From NCBI RefSeq assembly GCF_900176305.1, contig NZ_FWXH01000009.1:46045-110044 (forward strand): a DNA stretch of 64,000 nt, in the 5' to 3' direction. This DNA comes from Clostridium acidisoli DSM 12555. GTDB taxonomy: Bacteria > Bacillota > Clostridia > Clostridiales > Clostridiaceae. Below the pieces are notes generated by a model that saw only the letters and a program-made list of their open reading frames with translations, was not told where the DNA came from and made no database searches. The translations under genes and the position numbers were made by a program. Shown here piece by piece: positions 34,729 through 44,435 of the stretch (position 1 is its first letter; every line of letters starts with the position of its first letter).

Positions 34729-36018
34729 CTATTGCATGTTTTTAAATGCTTTTCTTACAACCTGTATTGTTTTTTCTATATCTTCTTCAGTGTGAGCATC
34801 TGATATAAAAAAAGTTTCAAATTGTGATGGTGGTAAGTATATGCCATTTTCAAGCATTAAAGAAAAATATTTAGCAAAATCTTTTAAATTAGATTTTTTA
34901 GCCTGCTCATAATTTGTGACCTTTTCTTTAGAGAAAAAAACCGTCATCATAGAGCCAACTCTGTTTACAGTAGCTTCTATATTAAACTCTTTTATAGCTT
35001 CTTCTATTCCAATTTGAAGTTTTTCAGCTTTTCTTTCAAGTTCAACATAAACATTAGGATTATCCTTTAAATATCTTAATGTTACTATTCCAGCTGTCAC
35101 AGAAAGTGGATTCCCAGAAAGTGTGCCTGCCTGATACACAGGTCCAAGTGGAGCAATACACTTCATTATTTCTTTTTTCCCGCCATATGCTCCAACAGGT
35201 AATCCTCCTCCTATTATTTTTCCAAAACAAGTGATGTCTGGATCAACATTATAAATACTCTGTGCCCCAGAAAGTGCTAATCTAAAACCTGTCATAACTT
35301 CATCAATGATAAGTAGACTTTTGTGTTCTTTAGTTATTTTTCTTACATAATCCATAAATTCTTTAGTTGACGGAACAACTCCCATATTTCCAGACACTGG
35401 TTCCATGATAATTGCTGCAATATCATCACCATATTTTTCAAATATATCTCGTACAGATTCTATTTTATTATATTCTGCAACTATAGTTTCTTCAGTTATA
35501 TTCTCTGGTACCCCACTGCTACTTGGGACCCCATGTGTAAGTGCTCCAGAACCAGCCTGGACTAAAAGGCTATCTCCATGTCCATGATAATTACCTGCAA
35601 ATTTTACAATCTTATTTTTGCCAGTGTAACCTCTTGCAAGTCTTATTGCACTCATTGTAGCCTCCGTACCTGAATTAACCATCCTTATCATTTCTACAGA
35701 AGGTACAATTTCCTTTATTAATTCTGCAATTTCAACTTCCAATCTTGTAGGTGCCCCATAACTTAATGATTTATCAACTTGTTCTTTTAATTTGTCATTT
35801 ACAATTTTTCTATTATGACCTAAAATCATTGGTCCGTATGAACCTACATAATCAATGTATTCATTACCATCTTCATCATAAATTTTGCTTCCGTTAGCCT
35901 TTGTAATAAAAGGTGGAACTAAATCAACATCCTTAAAAGCTCTTACTGGACTATTAACACCACCTGGTATACTATCCTTAGCTCTATCAAACAATCCCTC
36001 TGATATAATATCCTTCAC
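34729..36018 (-). CDS. hemL: Glutamate-1-semialdehyde 2,1-aminomutase HemL
   Basis: A 429-residue PLP enzyme. SIPGGVNSPVRAF opens the core, GNYHGHGDSLLVQAGSG and IIDEVMTGFR bind PLP, and the Schiff-base lysine is in CFGKIIGGGLPVGAYGG near residue 266. It makes 5-aminolevulinate from the product of HemA, which is encoded at 62.4 kb. The start is GTG at 36018 and has no good ribosome site directly before it; an in-frame stop five codons upstream leaves no other start. A strong GGAGAGGAGGAG lies 40 bases upstream, separated by palindromes. Confidence 0.95.
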   Translation of the reverse strand: MKDIISEGLFDRAKDSIPGGVNSPVRAFKDVDLVPPFITKANGSKIYDEDGNEYIDYVGSYGPMILGHNRKIVNDKLKEQVDKSLSYGAPTRLEVEIAELIKEIVPSVEMIRMVNSGTEATMSAIRLARGYTGKNKIVKFAGNYHGHGDSLLVQAGSGALTHGVPSSSGVPENITEETIVAEYNKIESVRDIFEKYGDDIAAIIMEPVSGNMGVVPSTKEFMDYVRKITKEHKSLLIIDEVMTGFRLALSGAQSIYNVDPDITCFGKIIGGGLPVGAYGGKKEIMKCIAPLGPVYQAGTLSGNPLSVTAGIVTLRYLKDNPNVYVELERKAEKLQIGIEEAIKEFNIEATVNRVGSMMTVFFSKEKVTNYEQAKKSNLKDFAKYFSLMLENGIYLPPSQFETFFISDAHTEEDIEKTIQVVRKAFKNMQ

Positions 36019-36023
36019 TGTAT

Positions 36024-36069
36024 TTTACGTTACGTATAAAACTCTCTTACGCGTAACTCCTCCTCTCCT
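36024..36069 (-). promoter_or_regulatory. Palindromic leader of hemL
   Basis: Between a strong GGAGGAG (minus strand, around 36057-36069) and the weak-site GTG start lie TTACGCGTAA (36047-36056, perfect palindrome) and TACGTTACGTA (36026-36036). The order ribosome site, palindromes, start is unusual and suggests translational control or a lost leader peptide. Confidence 0.35.
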
Positions 36070-36185
36070 AATACTAAATAAATCATAGCATAAAAATAAT
36101 TAATGTTAAATAATTTGTATACCTTTAAAATATAAATTATAATATACTTGTCTTAAAACTATAAATATTATGAGGTAATGATACT

Positions 36186-36734
36186 ATGAGAAAGAGAAAC
36201 TATGTAATAATTTTTTTATTTATAATTGTCGTTTTAGGTGTAATTATTTTCAAAATATATCCAAGTCCTAAAACCTCTGAACTTACTAATACAAGCACAC
36301 TAGATGCCACAACTCAAGACTTTAGTGTTTTATTACCTTATAAGAGCAAATACATGGGTAACAATAGCAGCATAATAAACATTAATAACAATTTGCCCTT
36401 ATCTGAAATAAAAAAATCTTTTTACCTTAATCCAGATACACTAACTGTAGAGATTAATTATGCAGAAGCTTCAAAAAATATAAACTATAAAAAATTAAAA
36501 CAATGCATTATTTATAATTCAACATCAAATTTTGTACTGATAAATAACTTGCAAACTATTAAAATTAATTTTACAGATAAAACCTTCACACTATCAAGAA
36601 ATTCACTAGAAAAGTGGTATGGAAAAAATCTTTTAGAGTTACAGAATGTAAACAATTTTAAATCTCAAGTACAAAATAAACTTAATGATGAAAATTATGT
36701 TGATAAATTTATGCAGGAAGTTGTAGATAAATAA
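36186..36734 (+). CDS. DUF4825-domain membrane-anchored protein
   Basis: A 182-residue protein with an N-terminal membrane anchor (residues 5-24) and an external domain resembling DUF4825: PYKSKYMGNNSSIININNNL then LPLSEIKKSFYLNPDTLTVEINYAE. Function unknown. GAGGTAATGATACT precedes the ATG. It is a single gene facing pdxT, with an inverted repeat between them. Confidence 0.65.
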   Translation: MRKRNYVIIFLFIIVVLGVIIFKIYPSPKTSELTNTSTLDATTQDFSVLLPYKSKYMGNNSSIININNNLPLSEIKKSFYLNPDTLTVEINYAEASKNINYKKLKQCIIYNSTSNFVLINNLQTIKINFTDKTFTLSRNSLEKWYGKNLLELQNVNNFKSQVQNKLNDENYVDKFMQEVVDK

Positions 36735-36744
36735 TAATATGAAA

Positions 36745-36779
36745 AGAAGTATTATTGAATACTCTTCGCTAATACTTCT
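36745..36779. terminator. Inverted repeat between convergent DUF4825 and pdxT genes
   Basis: AGAAGTATTA and TAATACTTCT are perfect complements around a 15-base loop. T tracts are poor, so its terminator strength is uncertain. Confidence 0.5.
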
Positions 36780-36812
36780 CAACATTATGAATTTAAGATT
36801 TCTTGTGTTAAC

Positions 36813-37385
36813 TTATAACTTCATACACATATTAATAAAATATTTATGAAACTCAAGATTTTTTGTGAGTTCAGGATGAAAAGATGTTGCAAGCATTTTT
36901 TTCTGTATTACAGCCACAACATTTCCGTCTACTTTGTGAACAACTCTTACACCCTCACCTATGCCAGTTATATATGGAGCCCTTATAAATACAAGTGGAA
37001 TGGCTTTGTCTGATACTTCCTCTATGACTTCATCCTTGCTAAAACTATCAACTTGACTTCCATATGCATTTCTTCTGACCTTTATGTCCATAACTGCAAG
37101 ATGTGCTTTGTCTTCATTTTCAATTTCTTTTGCTAACAGTATCATACCAGCACAGGTTCCCCACACCGGCATTCCATCATTTATTCTATCTTTAATTAAA
37201 TTTTCAAGTCCTGTATCTCTTAAAATTTTACTTATAGCAGTACTCTCACCCCCAGGTAATATCAATCCGTCTATGCATTTTATGTCATAAACATTTTTTA
37301 CTTTAATAGCTTCATGCCCTAAAGCTTCAATATGATGTATATGTTCTGACACCCCACCTTGAATAGAAAGTACCCCAATTTTCAT
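36813..37385 (-). CDS. pdxT: Pyridoxal 5'-phosphate synthase glutaminase subunit PdxT
   Basis: A 190-residue class I glutaminase: IGVLSIQGGVSEH at the start, GLILPGGESTAISK, nucleophile Cys in WGTCAGMI, and His-Glu in TSFHPEL. It supplies ammonia to PdxS. Start at 37385: the ATG follows the pdxS stop by a single base and IGVLSIQGG is where homologues begin, so the longer frame is rejected. Confidence 0.95.
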   Translation of the reverse strand: MKIGVLSIQGGVSEHIHHIEALGHEAIKVKNVYDIKCIDGLILPGGESTAISKILRDTGLENLIKDRINDGMPVWGTCAGMILLAKEIENEDKAHLAVMDIKVRRNAYGSQVDSFSKDEVIEEVSDKAIPLVFIRAPYITGIGEGVRVVHKVDGNVVAVIQKKMLATSFHPELTKNLEFHKYFINMCMKL

Positions 37386-37386
37386 T

Positions 37387-38256
37387 TTACCAGCCTCTTT
37401 CTGCATACTTATCATTTAAATCTCTAATATCAAGTCCCGCCATTGGCTCACCTAAATCTTCTGATACTTCTGTAAGAACTTTAGGATCATTGTAATAAGT
37501 TGTTGCAAGCACTATGGCCTTTGCTCTTTTTTCAGGATTAGACGATTTAAATATTCCAGAACCTACAAAAACTCCTTCAGCTCCAAGTTGCATCATAAGT
37601 GCTGCATCTGCTGGCGTTGCAATACCACCTGCCGCAAAATTTACAACCGGAAGTTTACCTTCCTTCCAAACATATTTAATTAAATCATACGGTGCAGATA
37701 ACTCCTTTGCTATAGTCATAAGTTCCTGCTCATCCGCATTTTTTACTTTTCTTATTTCATCCATCATGCATCTCATATGTCTTACTGCTTCAACCACATT
37801 TCCTGTACCTGCTTCTCCTTTTGTCCTTATCATTGCGGCCCCCTCTCCAATTCTTCTTAGCGCCTCTCCAAGATTTCTTGCACCACAAACAAAAGGAGCC
37901 TTAAAATCATGTTTATTTATATGAAAACTATCATCCGCTGGGGTTAGAACCTCACTTTCATCTATAAAATCAATTTTTAGATTTTCAAGAATTTGTGCTT
38001 CTACAAAATGTCCAATTCTAACCTTAGCCATTACAGGTATTGAAACTGCTTCCTGTATTTCCTTAATCATTTTAGGATCTGACATTCTAGCAACACCACC
38101 TTGCTTCCTTATATCAGATGGTACTCTTTCAAGTGCCATAACTGCTGATGCCCCAGCTTTCTCCGCAATTATAGCTTCTTTTGCATTTACTACATCCATT
38201 ATTACCCCGCCTTTTAGCATTTGAGCGAGATTTTTGTTTAATTCATAATTTTCCAT
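37387..38256 (-). CDS. pdxS: Pyridoxal 5'-phosphate synthase subunit PdxS
   Basis: A 289-residue PdxS with [42 protein letters not shown] VRIGHFVEA and [19 protein letters not shown]. It condenses ribose 5-phosphate, glyceraldehyde 3-phosphate and ammonia into PLP. It precedes pdxT. Upstream, ATATGAATCATAT (38336-38348) is a perfect 13-base palindrome in the short gap to the exporter gene and may be an operator. Confidence 0.96.
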   Translation of the reverse strand: MENYELNKNLAQMLKGGVIMDVVNAKEAIIAEKAGASAVMALERVPSDIRKQGGVARMSDPKMIKEIQEAVSIPVMAKVRIGHFVEAQILENLKIDFIDESEVLTPADDSFHINKHDFKAPFVCGARNLGEALRRIGEGAAMIRTKGEAGTGNVVEAVRHMRCMMDEIRKVKNADEQELMTIAKELSAPYDLIKYVWKEGKLPVVNFAAGGIATPADAALMMQLGAEGVFVGSGIFKSSNPEKRAKAIVLATTYYNDPKVLTEVSEDLGEPMAGLDIRDLNDKYAERGW

Positions 38257-38353
38257 AATAATAGCCCCCCGTTTATTTAATAAGTTTTATTAAATATTAA
38301 CTCAAACTCTTTAATATTTAAAATGTATGGATACAATATGAATCATATACAGA

Positions 38354-38977
38354 TTATTTAATAATAAAATAACTTATAAAACTAAACCCAAGTTTTATTC
38401 CATAAAAAACTATTATTATTCCACAAACTATGTTTATTCCATTCATAATTTTATTACTAAAAATATTTTTAAATTTAACTGTAAAAATTGTTATTCCCGT
38501 AAACCAAGTAAAAGATGCGATGCAAACACCAACGATAAAAAACCCCTTTGTATTATACGGAAGTGCTAGCCTGTATCCTCCCAATAAAAGCGATCCATCT
38601 ATAATAGCTTGTGGATTAGCAAATGTAACCATAAAACATGATGTTATAACTTTAGCAATGCTTTTGTCTACATATTTTTCATTGTTTTTAACTTCTATTT
38701 TTTGTGTTATAATCTTTAAACCTAAATATATAACAACTATTGATCCTATAAATAAAATTGTCAATTTTAGAAGTCTATATTGCTCCATAATACTTCCAAC
38801 TCCAAAGAAGCAAGCTAATGCAAGTGATATATCAAAAAACGATGTGATAAATGCCGTCTTGTAAGCCTTAATTTTCTTACTAACCATAGCTGAATTTATT
38901 ACATAAAGATTTTGCATACCAATTGGAGCAACGTACGCAAACCCAAGCATAAGCCCTTGAAAAAAATATTTTATCAC
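38354..38977 (-). CDS. LysE/ArgO-family amino acid exporter
   Basis: A 207-residue, six-helix protein beginning GLMLGFAYVAPIGMQNLYVIN, with VTFANPQAIIDGSLLLGGYR, both family hallmarks. It likely exports basic amino acids. GTG start with GGGAGGGGG upstream. The MocR regulator gene lies just upstream, with paired direct repeats in the gap, so the exporter may be its target. Confidence 0.88.
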   Translation of the reverse strand: MIKYFFQGLMLGFAYVAPIGMQNLYVINSAMVSKKIKAYKTAFITSFFDISLALACFFGVGSIMEQYRLLKLTILFIGSIVVIYLGLKIITQKIEVKNNEKYVDKSIAKVITSCFMVTFANPQAIIDGSLLLGGYRLALPYNTKGFFIVGVCIASFTWFTGITIFTVKFKNIFSNKIMNGINIVCGIIIVFYGIKLGFSFISYFIIK

Positions 38978-39029
38978 ATATATCCCCCTCCCGTCTTAGA
39001 AATTATATATGATAAATATGATTATGTAA

Positions 39030-39063
39030 CCAACCAAACAAATTTTATTAAGTCCAACCAAAA
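39030..39063 (-). promoter_or_regulatory. Direct repeats upstream of the LysE-type exporter
   Basis: CCAACCAAAC starts at 39030 and CCAACCAAAA at 39054, a 24-base period. MocR regulators typically bind spaced direct repeats, and the mocR gene ends just upstream. ATATGAT is also repeated nearby (39008 and 39016 region). Confidence 0.5.
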
Positions 39064-39097
39064 AAATAACTGCTTATTTAAGTTCTAGCAGTTATTT
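39061..39097 (-). terminator. Terminator overlapping the end of mocR
   Basis: AAATAACTGC (39064-39073) and GCAGTTATTT (39088-39097) pair perfectly, the second arm lying within the last mocR codons, followed on the minus strand by T6. Confidence 0.75.
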
Positions 39098-40532
39098 CTA
39101 TAACTATTTCAGAAAGCCTTTTTAGCGCACTTTCTAATTCTTTTATATCAGCGTAAGAATAAGATATTCTTATATTGGAATTTTTTACAAAATCATATAT
39201 ACTTCCAGGATTAATAAGTATTCCTTCCTCACAACACATTTTAAATAATAAATCTATAGATATATGTTTTTTTAATTTTAACCATATATAAAATCCGCCT
39301 TTTGGAACATTCCACTGGGCAATATGTTTAAAATATTTTTCTAATATTTCAATTGTAATATTTCTTCTTACAACTAAATTATTTCTAAGCTTTTCAATGT
39401 ATTTTTCATATAAACCACTTTCAATAAACTCTGACAAAACTGCTTGAGATATGGAACTTGAGCCATAATCAGCTTGCATCTTTATATCCGCTAGACGATC
39501 AATAACAGCTTCAGGTCCAACAATCCATCCTATTCGCATACCAGCAGCAAGGCATTTTGATACTGTTCCTATATATAAAACCATTCCATCCTTATCTTTA
39601 GACTTTAGCGGCATTGGTGGCTTTTCCTCTAACCAAAGTTCTCTATATGCATCATCTTCTATAATTGGCAGTCTTTTTTCTCTACATAAATTTAATACTT
39701 CATCACGCCTTTCTTCAGTTTGTAAAATTCCTGTAGGATTATGAAAGGTTGGAATCGTATAAAGAAGTTTTGTAGATTTATTTATTGAATTTCTAAGTTC
39801 ATTAACATTAATTCCATGCTCATCCATTCCAATTCCCTTAAGTTTCATACCCTCTGACTGAAATATATGAAGTGATTTTAAATATGACGGTTTTTCAGTT
39901 ATAATAGTTGACGCTTTAGGGAGGATGCCCATTGATAAAAGCTGTAATGCTTGTAATGAACCCGATACAATTAGTACTGCTTCTGGTGATGTTTTTATAC
40001 CAAATTTTTTTACATACTCACTTATAGCCCCTCTTAACTTTATAGATCCCTTAGGTTGTTCATATCCCATTGATTCAAGATTATTTGATACTTTATGAAG
40101 AATTTTTTTCATAGCTTGTTTGGGATATAAACTTGGTGAAACTTCACCTGTTCCTAATCGTATTATGCCATTTTTAAATTCTAACTTATTAATCATCTGG
40201 ATTGTACTCAGATTAGGCTTATATATTCCTCTTTCGATATATCCTTCCCATTTCGGAGTTCTAGAATTATTTAGAAGTGACCAAGTGTTGTTAACCACTA
40301 CTGTTCCACCACTATTTTTACCTTCTATTAATCCTTCTGCCTTTAAATCTTCTAATGCAGTTATTACAGTACTTCTATTCACTTCTAAAATTTCTGCAAA
40401 TTCCCTTTGTGTAGGAAGTTTTGTTCCTATTGTCCATTCACCACTAGATATTTTTTCCTTAATAAATTGGGCTATTTGTTTGTATAAAGGAATAGCTGAT
40501 GTTTCAGAAGGTTTCCAATCATCATTCAGCAT
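39078..40532 (-). CDS. MocR/GabR-family regulator (GntR winged helix fused to aminotransferase)
   Basis: A 484-residue fusion. Residues about 10-80 form the GntR winged helix (IPLYKQIAQFIKEKISSGEW, TKLPTQREFAEILEVNRSTV). The rest is a fold-type I aminotransferase domain with the PLP lysine in YIGTVSKCLAAGMRIGW. Regulators of this type bind PLP or amino-acid aldimines; PdxR controls pdxST in some bacteria, and pdxST is 1.6 kb away, but the exporter gene in between is the nearer target. Its ATG overlaps the stop of the ABC ATPase gene (ATGCTGA). Confidence 0.9.
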   Translation of the reverse strand: MLNDDWKPSETSAIPLYKQIAQFIKEKISSGEWTIGTKLPTQREFAEILEVNRSTVITALEDLKAEGLIEGKNSGGTVVVNNTWSLLNNSRTPKWEGYIERGIYKPNLSTIQMINKLEFKNGIIRLGTGEVSPSLYPKQAMKKILHKVSNNLESMGYEQPKGSIKLRGAISEYVKKFGIKTSPEAVLIVSGSLQALQLLSMGILPKASTIITEKPSYLKSLHIFQSEGMKLKGIGMDEHGINVNELRNSINKSTKLLYTIPTFHNPTGILQTEERRDEVLNLCREKRLPIIEDDAYRELWLEEKPPMPLKSKDKDGMVLYIGTVSKCLAAGMRIGWIVGPEAVIDRLADIKMQADYGSSSISQAVLSEFIESGLYEKYIEKLRNNLVVRRNITIEILEKYFKHIAQWNVPKGGFYIWLKLKKHISIDLLFKMCCEEGILINPGSIYDFVKNSNIRISYSYADIKELESALKRLSEIVIEITART

Positions 40533-41197
40533 ATTCTTCCATCTCTTACTTCAACGATTCTATCAGTTTTTTCTGCAATTCTCTCATCATGAGTTATTAT
40601 TACAAAGGTTGTCTTAAATTCTTTATTAATATCTCTTAAAAGTTCATATATATTTTCACTAGATTTTGAATCCAAATTTCCTGTAGGCTCATCTGCAAGA
40701 ACTAATCTTGGATTGTTTATAAGCGCCCTAGCAATAGCTGCCCTCTGCTGCTGTCCTCCTGAAAGATTATTTGCTAGATTATTTCTTACTTCTGAAAGTC
40801 CAACTAAATTTAAAAGTTCTTCAGCTCTGTTTATTGTTTCTTTATTAGGTTTTGAGTTCCCTATGGAATATGGCATAAGAACATTTTCAAGTGCCGTAAA
40901 TTCAGGTAATAAATAATGAAATTGAAATATAAAACCTATGGTCTTGTTTCTAAGTTCTGCTAATTCATTCTTTTTCATGATGTCAGTCCGTTTTCCATCT
41001 ATATATACTTCTCCTTTAGTTGGCCTGTCTAAAGTTCCCATTATGTTTAATATAGTACTTTTTCCACTCCCAGAAGCACCAATAATAGAATTAAATGAAT
41101 GTTCTTCAAAACTTAGATTTATTCCATGTAAAATCTCTGTTTTTATTGCTGTTCCATATATTTTACTTATGTTTTTTAATTCAATAATTTTAGCCAT
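40526..41197 (-). CDS. ABC transporter ATP-binding protein (MacB/LolD type)
   Basis: A 223-residue ATPase with Walker A GASGSGKST, signature LSGGQQQRAAIARAL, Walker B LVLADEPTGNLDS and the H-loop ITHDE. The DEPTGNLD form marks the MacB/LolD/FtsE mechanotransmission branch. It overlaps the permease gene by 8 bases, showing coupling. Substrate unknown; could be antimicrobial peptides or lipids. Confidence 0.93.
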   Translation of the reverse strand: MAKIIELKNISKIYGTAIKTEILHGINLSFEEHSFNSIIGASGSGKSTILNIMGTLDRPTKGEVYIDGKRTDIMKKNELAELRNKTIGFIFQFHYLLPEFTALENVLMPYSIGNSKPNKETINRAEELLNLVGLSEVRNNLANNLSGGQQQRAAIARALINNPRLVLADEPTGNLDSKSSENIYELLRDINKEFKTTFVIITHDERIAEKTDRIVEVRDGRIC

Positions 41198-42350
41198 TCT
41201 TTATCACCTCAATTGGATTTAATTTTGAAGATTTTATTGCTGGTATTAATGCAGCAATTGTAGAAGATGCAACCGCTATAAATGCTGACAATACAATGAA
41301 CTTATAATCAAAATACAACGGTACTAGCGGTGTTCCATCTGGATTCAATGCAAATTTTGTAAATGAATATGTTAAACCTAGTCCAATTAGTACTCCAAAT
41401 ATTGCACCAAAGATTCCAAGAATTAAACCTTCAAATAAAAATATTAGACTTGCCACTCTATCTTTTATTCCCATGGCCTTAAGTATTCCAAGTTGTTTTG
41501 ATTTCTGCATTACCGTAATAGCTAAAACACTTGCTATTCCTAAAATTACCGATATTAGTACAAACACTTGTATCATTATGCTAGATGCACTTTGCCCACT
41601 TAAACCACTTAAGGTTGCTGCATTTTCCACTTTCCAGTTATCAACGTTAAGATTGCTTTCATTCAGTTTACTTTTTATATCTGCAGCTATAATATCTGCC
41701 TTAAACACATCATCAACTTGCATTTCAATGGATGTAATGTTGTCTCCAAAATTAAATATTGTCTGTGCGGTTTTTAAATTCGTAATTATCCAAGATTTAT
41801 TTATACTAGAGACCTTTAGGTCATAAAAACCTGTTATTTTAACTTCTTGTCTTGTACCTTGTGGTGTAAGTATAGTTACTTTATCTCCAAGCTTTAAACC
41901 CATATCTTTCTTTAAATCTTTTCCTACTAAAATTTCATTATCGCTACTAGGTTTTGTTCCATCAACAATGTTACTACTAATTTTATATATACTATCTGCA
42001 GCTGAAAATGTAACTCCTCTTAATAAAATTGGTTCTGTCTTATCTCCCTTTTTAATAAATCCAGATGAATCTGCTACAGCTGATACACTATTTATTCCAA
42101 CATTTAAGCTTTTAATGTCTTTAATCTTTGATTTCCAATCTTTGATAACTTTATTATCATTTTTTGAGGTTACTGTTATTTGAGATGAACTTCCTACGGT
42201 TTTATCAATAAGACTTTTTTGAAGACCTTGAATCAATGTACCTATAAATACTTGGACTGATACACCTATTGCAATTCCTAATACAATTAGTATTGTTTGT
42301 CCTTTACTTGATTTTAAAAATCTAGCTGCAATTTTAAACGCTAATCTCAT
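41190..42350 (-). CDS. FtsX-like/MacB-type ABC permease
   Basis: A 386-residue permease: first helix (residues 15-40, GQTILIVLGIAIGVSVQVFI), an extracytoplasmic MacB core domain (about 45-265) and three C-terminal helices with KQLGILKAMGIKDR, the FtsX motif. One permease of four helices implies a homodimer with the ATPase above. GAGGGGG precedes the ATG. Confidence 0.9.
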   Translation of the reverse strand: MRLAFKIAARFLKSSKGQTILIVLGIAIGVSVQVFIGTLIQGLQKSLIDKTVGSSSQITVTSKNDNKVIKDWKSKIKDIKSLNVGINSVSAVADSSGFIKKGDKTEPILLRGVTFSAADSIYKISSNIVDGTKPSSDNEILVGKDLKKDMGLKLGDKVTILTPQGTRQEVKITGFYDLKVSSINKSWIITNLKTAQTIFNFGDNITSIEMQVDDVFKADIIAADIKSKLNESNLNVDNWKVENAATLSGLSGQSASSIMIQVFVLISVILGIASVLAITVMQKSKQLGILKAMGIKDRVASLIFLFEGLILGIFGAIFGVLIGLGLTYSFTKFALNPDGTPLVPLYFDYKFIVLSAFIAVASSTIAALIPAIKSSKLNPIEVIKNG

Positions 42351-42385
42351 TTTCCATACCCCCTCATTATTATAAAATTTTAAGC

Positions 42386-44404
42386 TTAAATTATCTCTTC
42401 CTCAATACCTATTGCCTCTAAATAATTTATAAATTTACGAATTTTATTTGCCGTTTCTCTTGTGATCTCATTATTTTCGAATAATTCCTGTACTTCATTT
42501 CTTTGGGCTTGAAGTGCCCTAAATTGCAATTCCCTTTTCTGCTTGTTATAGTTATCGTCTTTGTCATTTTTATTTACTCTATACATCTTTCTTATAATCT
42601 CATTATAATGTTCTATTACCGCAAAAGACGCCTTCATATTTTCTTCATTAATTTGGGATTTTATTTTGCGTATAGCAGCTTTAGAAGTTAGTATTTTTGT
42701 CTGTTTAATTTCTTCCAAACCTGCTACTTCTTGTTCTGATTTAAAAAACATATTAGCAATAATATTCCTTAATAAAATAATTCTATTTACTATCTTAAAT
42801 CTAAGTTTTTTAGCTAGATATCTCTCCATATTGTTTAATATATGCTCTTCTTTATTAACAACACAACTTGATATCTCCCCTAGCTCAAATAACCTGTTTA
42901 ATTCATTGTGTTCCTCCATAAGACCTATAAAAAGTATATCTTTCTCTATTTTTCTATCCTGCATACTCAATTTAAATTCATTTCTATTAGCAAAATTATC
43001 CTTAATAACTTTTTTGTAATTAGACATTAGCGCTAATGCTACTTTTTTATTTTTATCATTCATCTCATCATTTAAAGCTTTAATTCCAATTTTCATTATT
43101 CTTCTGAATATATCCTGCTCAAATTCATTATTTTCCTCTGAACTTTTATTTTCTTTTGATAGCACAGGTAACATAATACTTGCTAAAATCAAAGTAAAAA
43201 GGATAACCCCAGCAGAAATAAATATAATTAAATCTCTTTCTGGAAATGACCTTCCATTATCAAGAACATATGGAATAGAAAACGCACCTGCAAGCGTTAC
43301 AGTTCCACGAACGCCAGAAAGTGCTATTAATACCGATGACATTAATCTTTGTTTACGTTTTTTATATTCACCATTTCTTTTATGGATACTCCATTTATCA
43401 CTCCAAAATAAGTATACCCAAATAAATCTAAGTACAATTAAAGTAACCGAAATCACTAGTATATACGTAAATACCTTAACATTGCTTATAGAAACATCGT
43501 TAATGATTACACCCTCAACATCTGGAATTTGAAGTCCTAAAATTAAAAATACCAATCCATTTAATATAAATAAAATTACAGACCAAGTACTAGATGAAAC
43601 AACTTTTAGCTTTGAGAGTGCTGTTTCTGTAAAATCTGATTGCATTGAATGAACTATTCCTCCAGCAACAACTGCTAAGATTCCTGAAACCCCTAGTTCT
43701 TCTGAAATCATATAAATAACAAATGGCGTCAATATTTGAACAAGTACATGAAATGTGGCATCTTCCATACCAAGTCGTCTTATTGCTTTAGTTATTTTCA
43801 CTATAAGAAATGATATGATAACTCCACTTAAAATACCACCAATAGAAATAATAAAAAAGCTTACTGTTGCCTGTGTTATTGAAAAAACTCCACTTACTGT
43901 TGCTGCAACTGCAAATTTAAATGCAACCAATCCAGATGCATCATTCATTAAGGCTTCACCTTCAAGAAGTCTAGTTATCTTTTTGGGTAAATGTATCTTT
44001 TCTGACATTGAATTTACAGCAACAGCATCTGTTGGGGATAAAATTGCTGCTAATGCAAATGCTGCAGATAATGATATAGATGGTATCATTATGTTTATTA
44101 CAAAACCCACTACAACAACTGTAGTAAACACAAGGCCTAATGCCAATAACAATATTGGCATTCTTAAATTCCATAGTTCATCTCTAGGAATTCTTTTACC
44201 ATCATTATACAAAAGAGGAGCAATAAATAATATCATAAATAATTCTGGATCTAATGGCATATGTATTCCAAAAGGTGAGATAGCTAATATTATACCTATT
44301 GCAATTTGAATTAATGGAACTGGCACCAGTGGAATAAACCTATTAATAACATTGGAAACGCCAATGCACATAAGAAGAATAAGCACTGTAATAAAAATTC
44401 CCAT
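42386..44404 (-). CDS. Na+/H+ antiporter, CPA1 family, with long cytoplasmic tail
   Basis: A 672-residue protein. About twelve helices to residue 415 include the ion-binding ILSPTDAVAVNS and ALMNDASGLVAFK motifs and SGVRGTVTLAGAFSIPYVL. The last ~240 residues are charged and helical, probably a regulatory cytoplasmic domain. Start at 44404, 5 bases after GGTGGGAG; the GTG 12 bases earlier is part of that site. It lies between the two ABC modules with 30-35-base gaps, suggesting one long transcript. Confidence 0.9.
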   Translation of the reverse strand: MGIFITVLILLMCIGVSNVINRFIPLVPVPLIQIAIGIILAISPFGIHMPLDPELFMILFIAPLLYNDGKRIPRDELWNLRMPILLLALGLVFTTVVVVGFVINIMIPSISLSAAFALAAILSPTDAVAVNSMSEKIHLPKKITRLLEGEALMNDASGLVAFKFAVAATVSGVFSITQATVSFFIISIGGILSGVIISFLIVKITKAIRRLGMEDATFHVLVQILTPFVIYMISEELGVSGILAVVAGGIVHSMQSDFTETALSKLKVVSSSTWSVILFILNGLVFLILGLQIPDVEGVIINDVSISNVKVFTYILVISVTLIVLRFIWVYLFWSDKWSIHKRNGEYKKRKQRLMSSVLIALSGVRGTVTLAGAFSIPYVLDNGRSFPERDLIIFISAGVILFTLILASIMLPVLSKENKSSEENNEFEQDIFRRIMKIGIKALNDEMNDKNKKVALALMSNYKKVIKDNFANRNEFKLSMQDRKIEKDILFIGLMEEHNELNRLFELGEISSCVVNKEEHILNNMERYLAKKLRFKIVNRIILLRNIIANMFFKSEQEVAGLEEIKQTKILTSKAAIRKIKSQINEENMKASFAVIEHYNEIIRKMYRVNKNDKDDNYNKQKRELQFRALQAQRNEVQELFENNEITRETANKIRKFINYLEAIGIEEEII

Positions 44405-44435
44405 AACTTCTCCCACCTTTCTAAATATTCAATGT

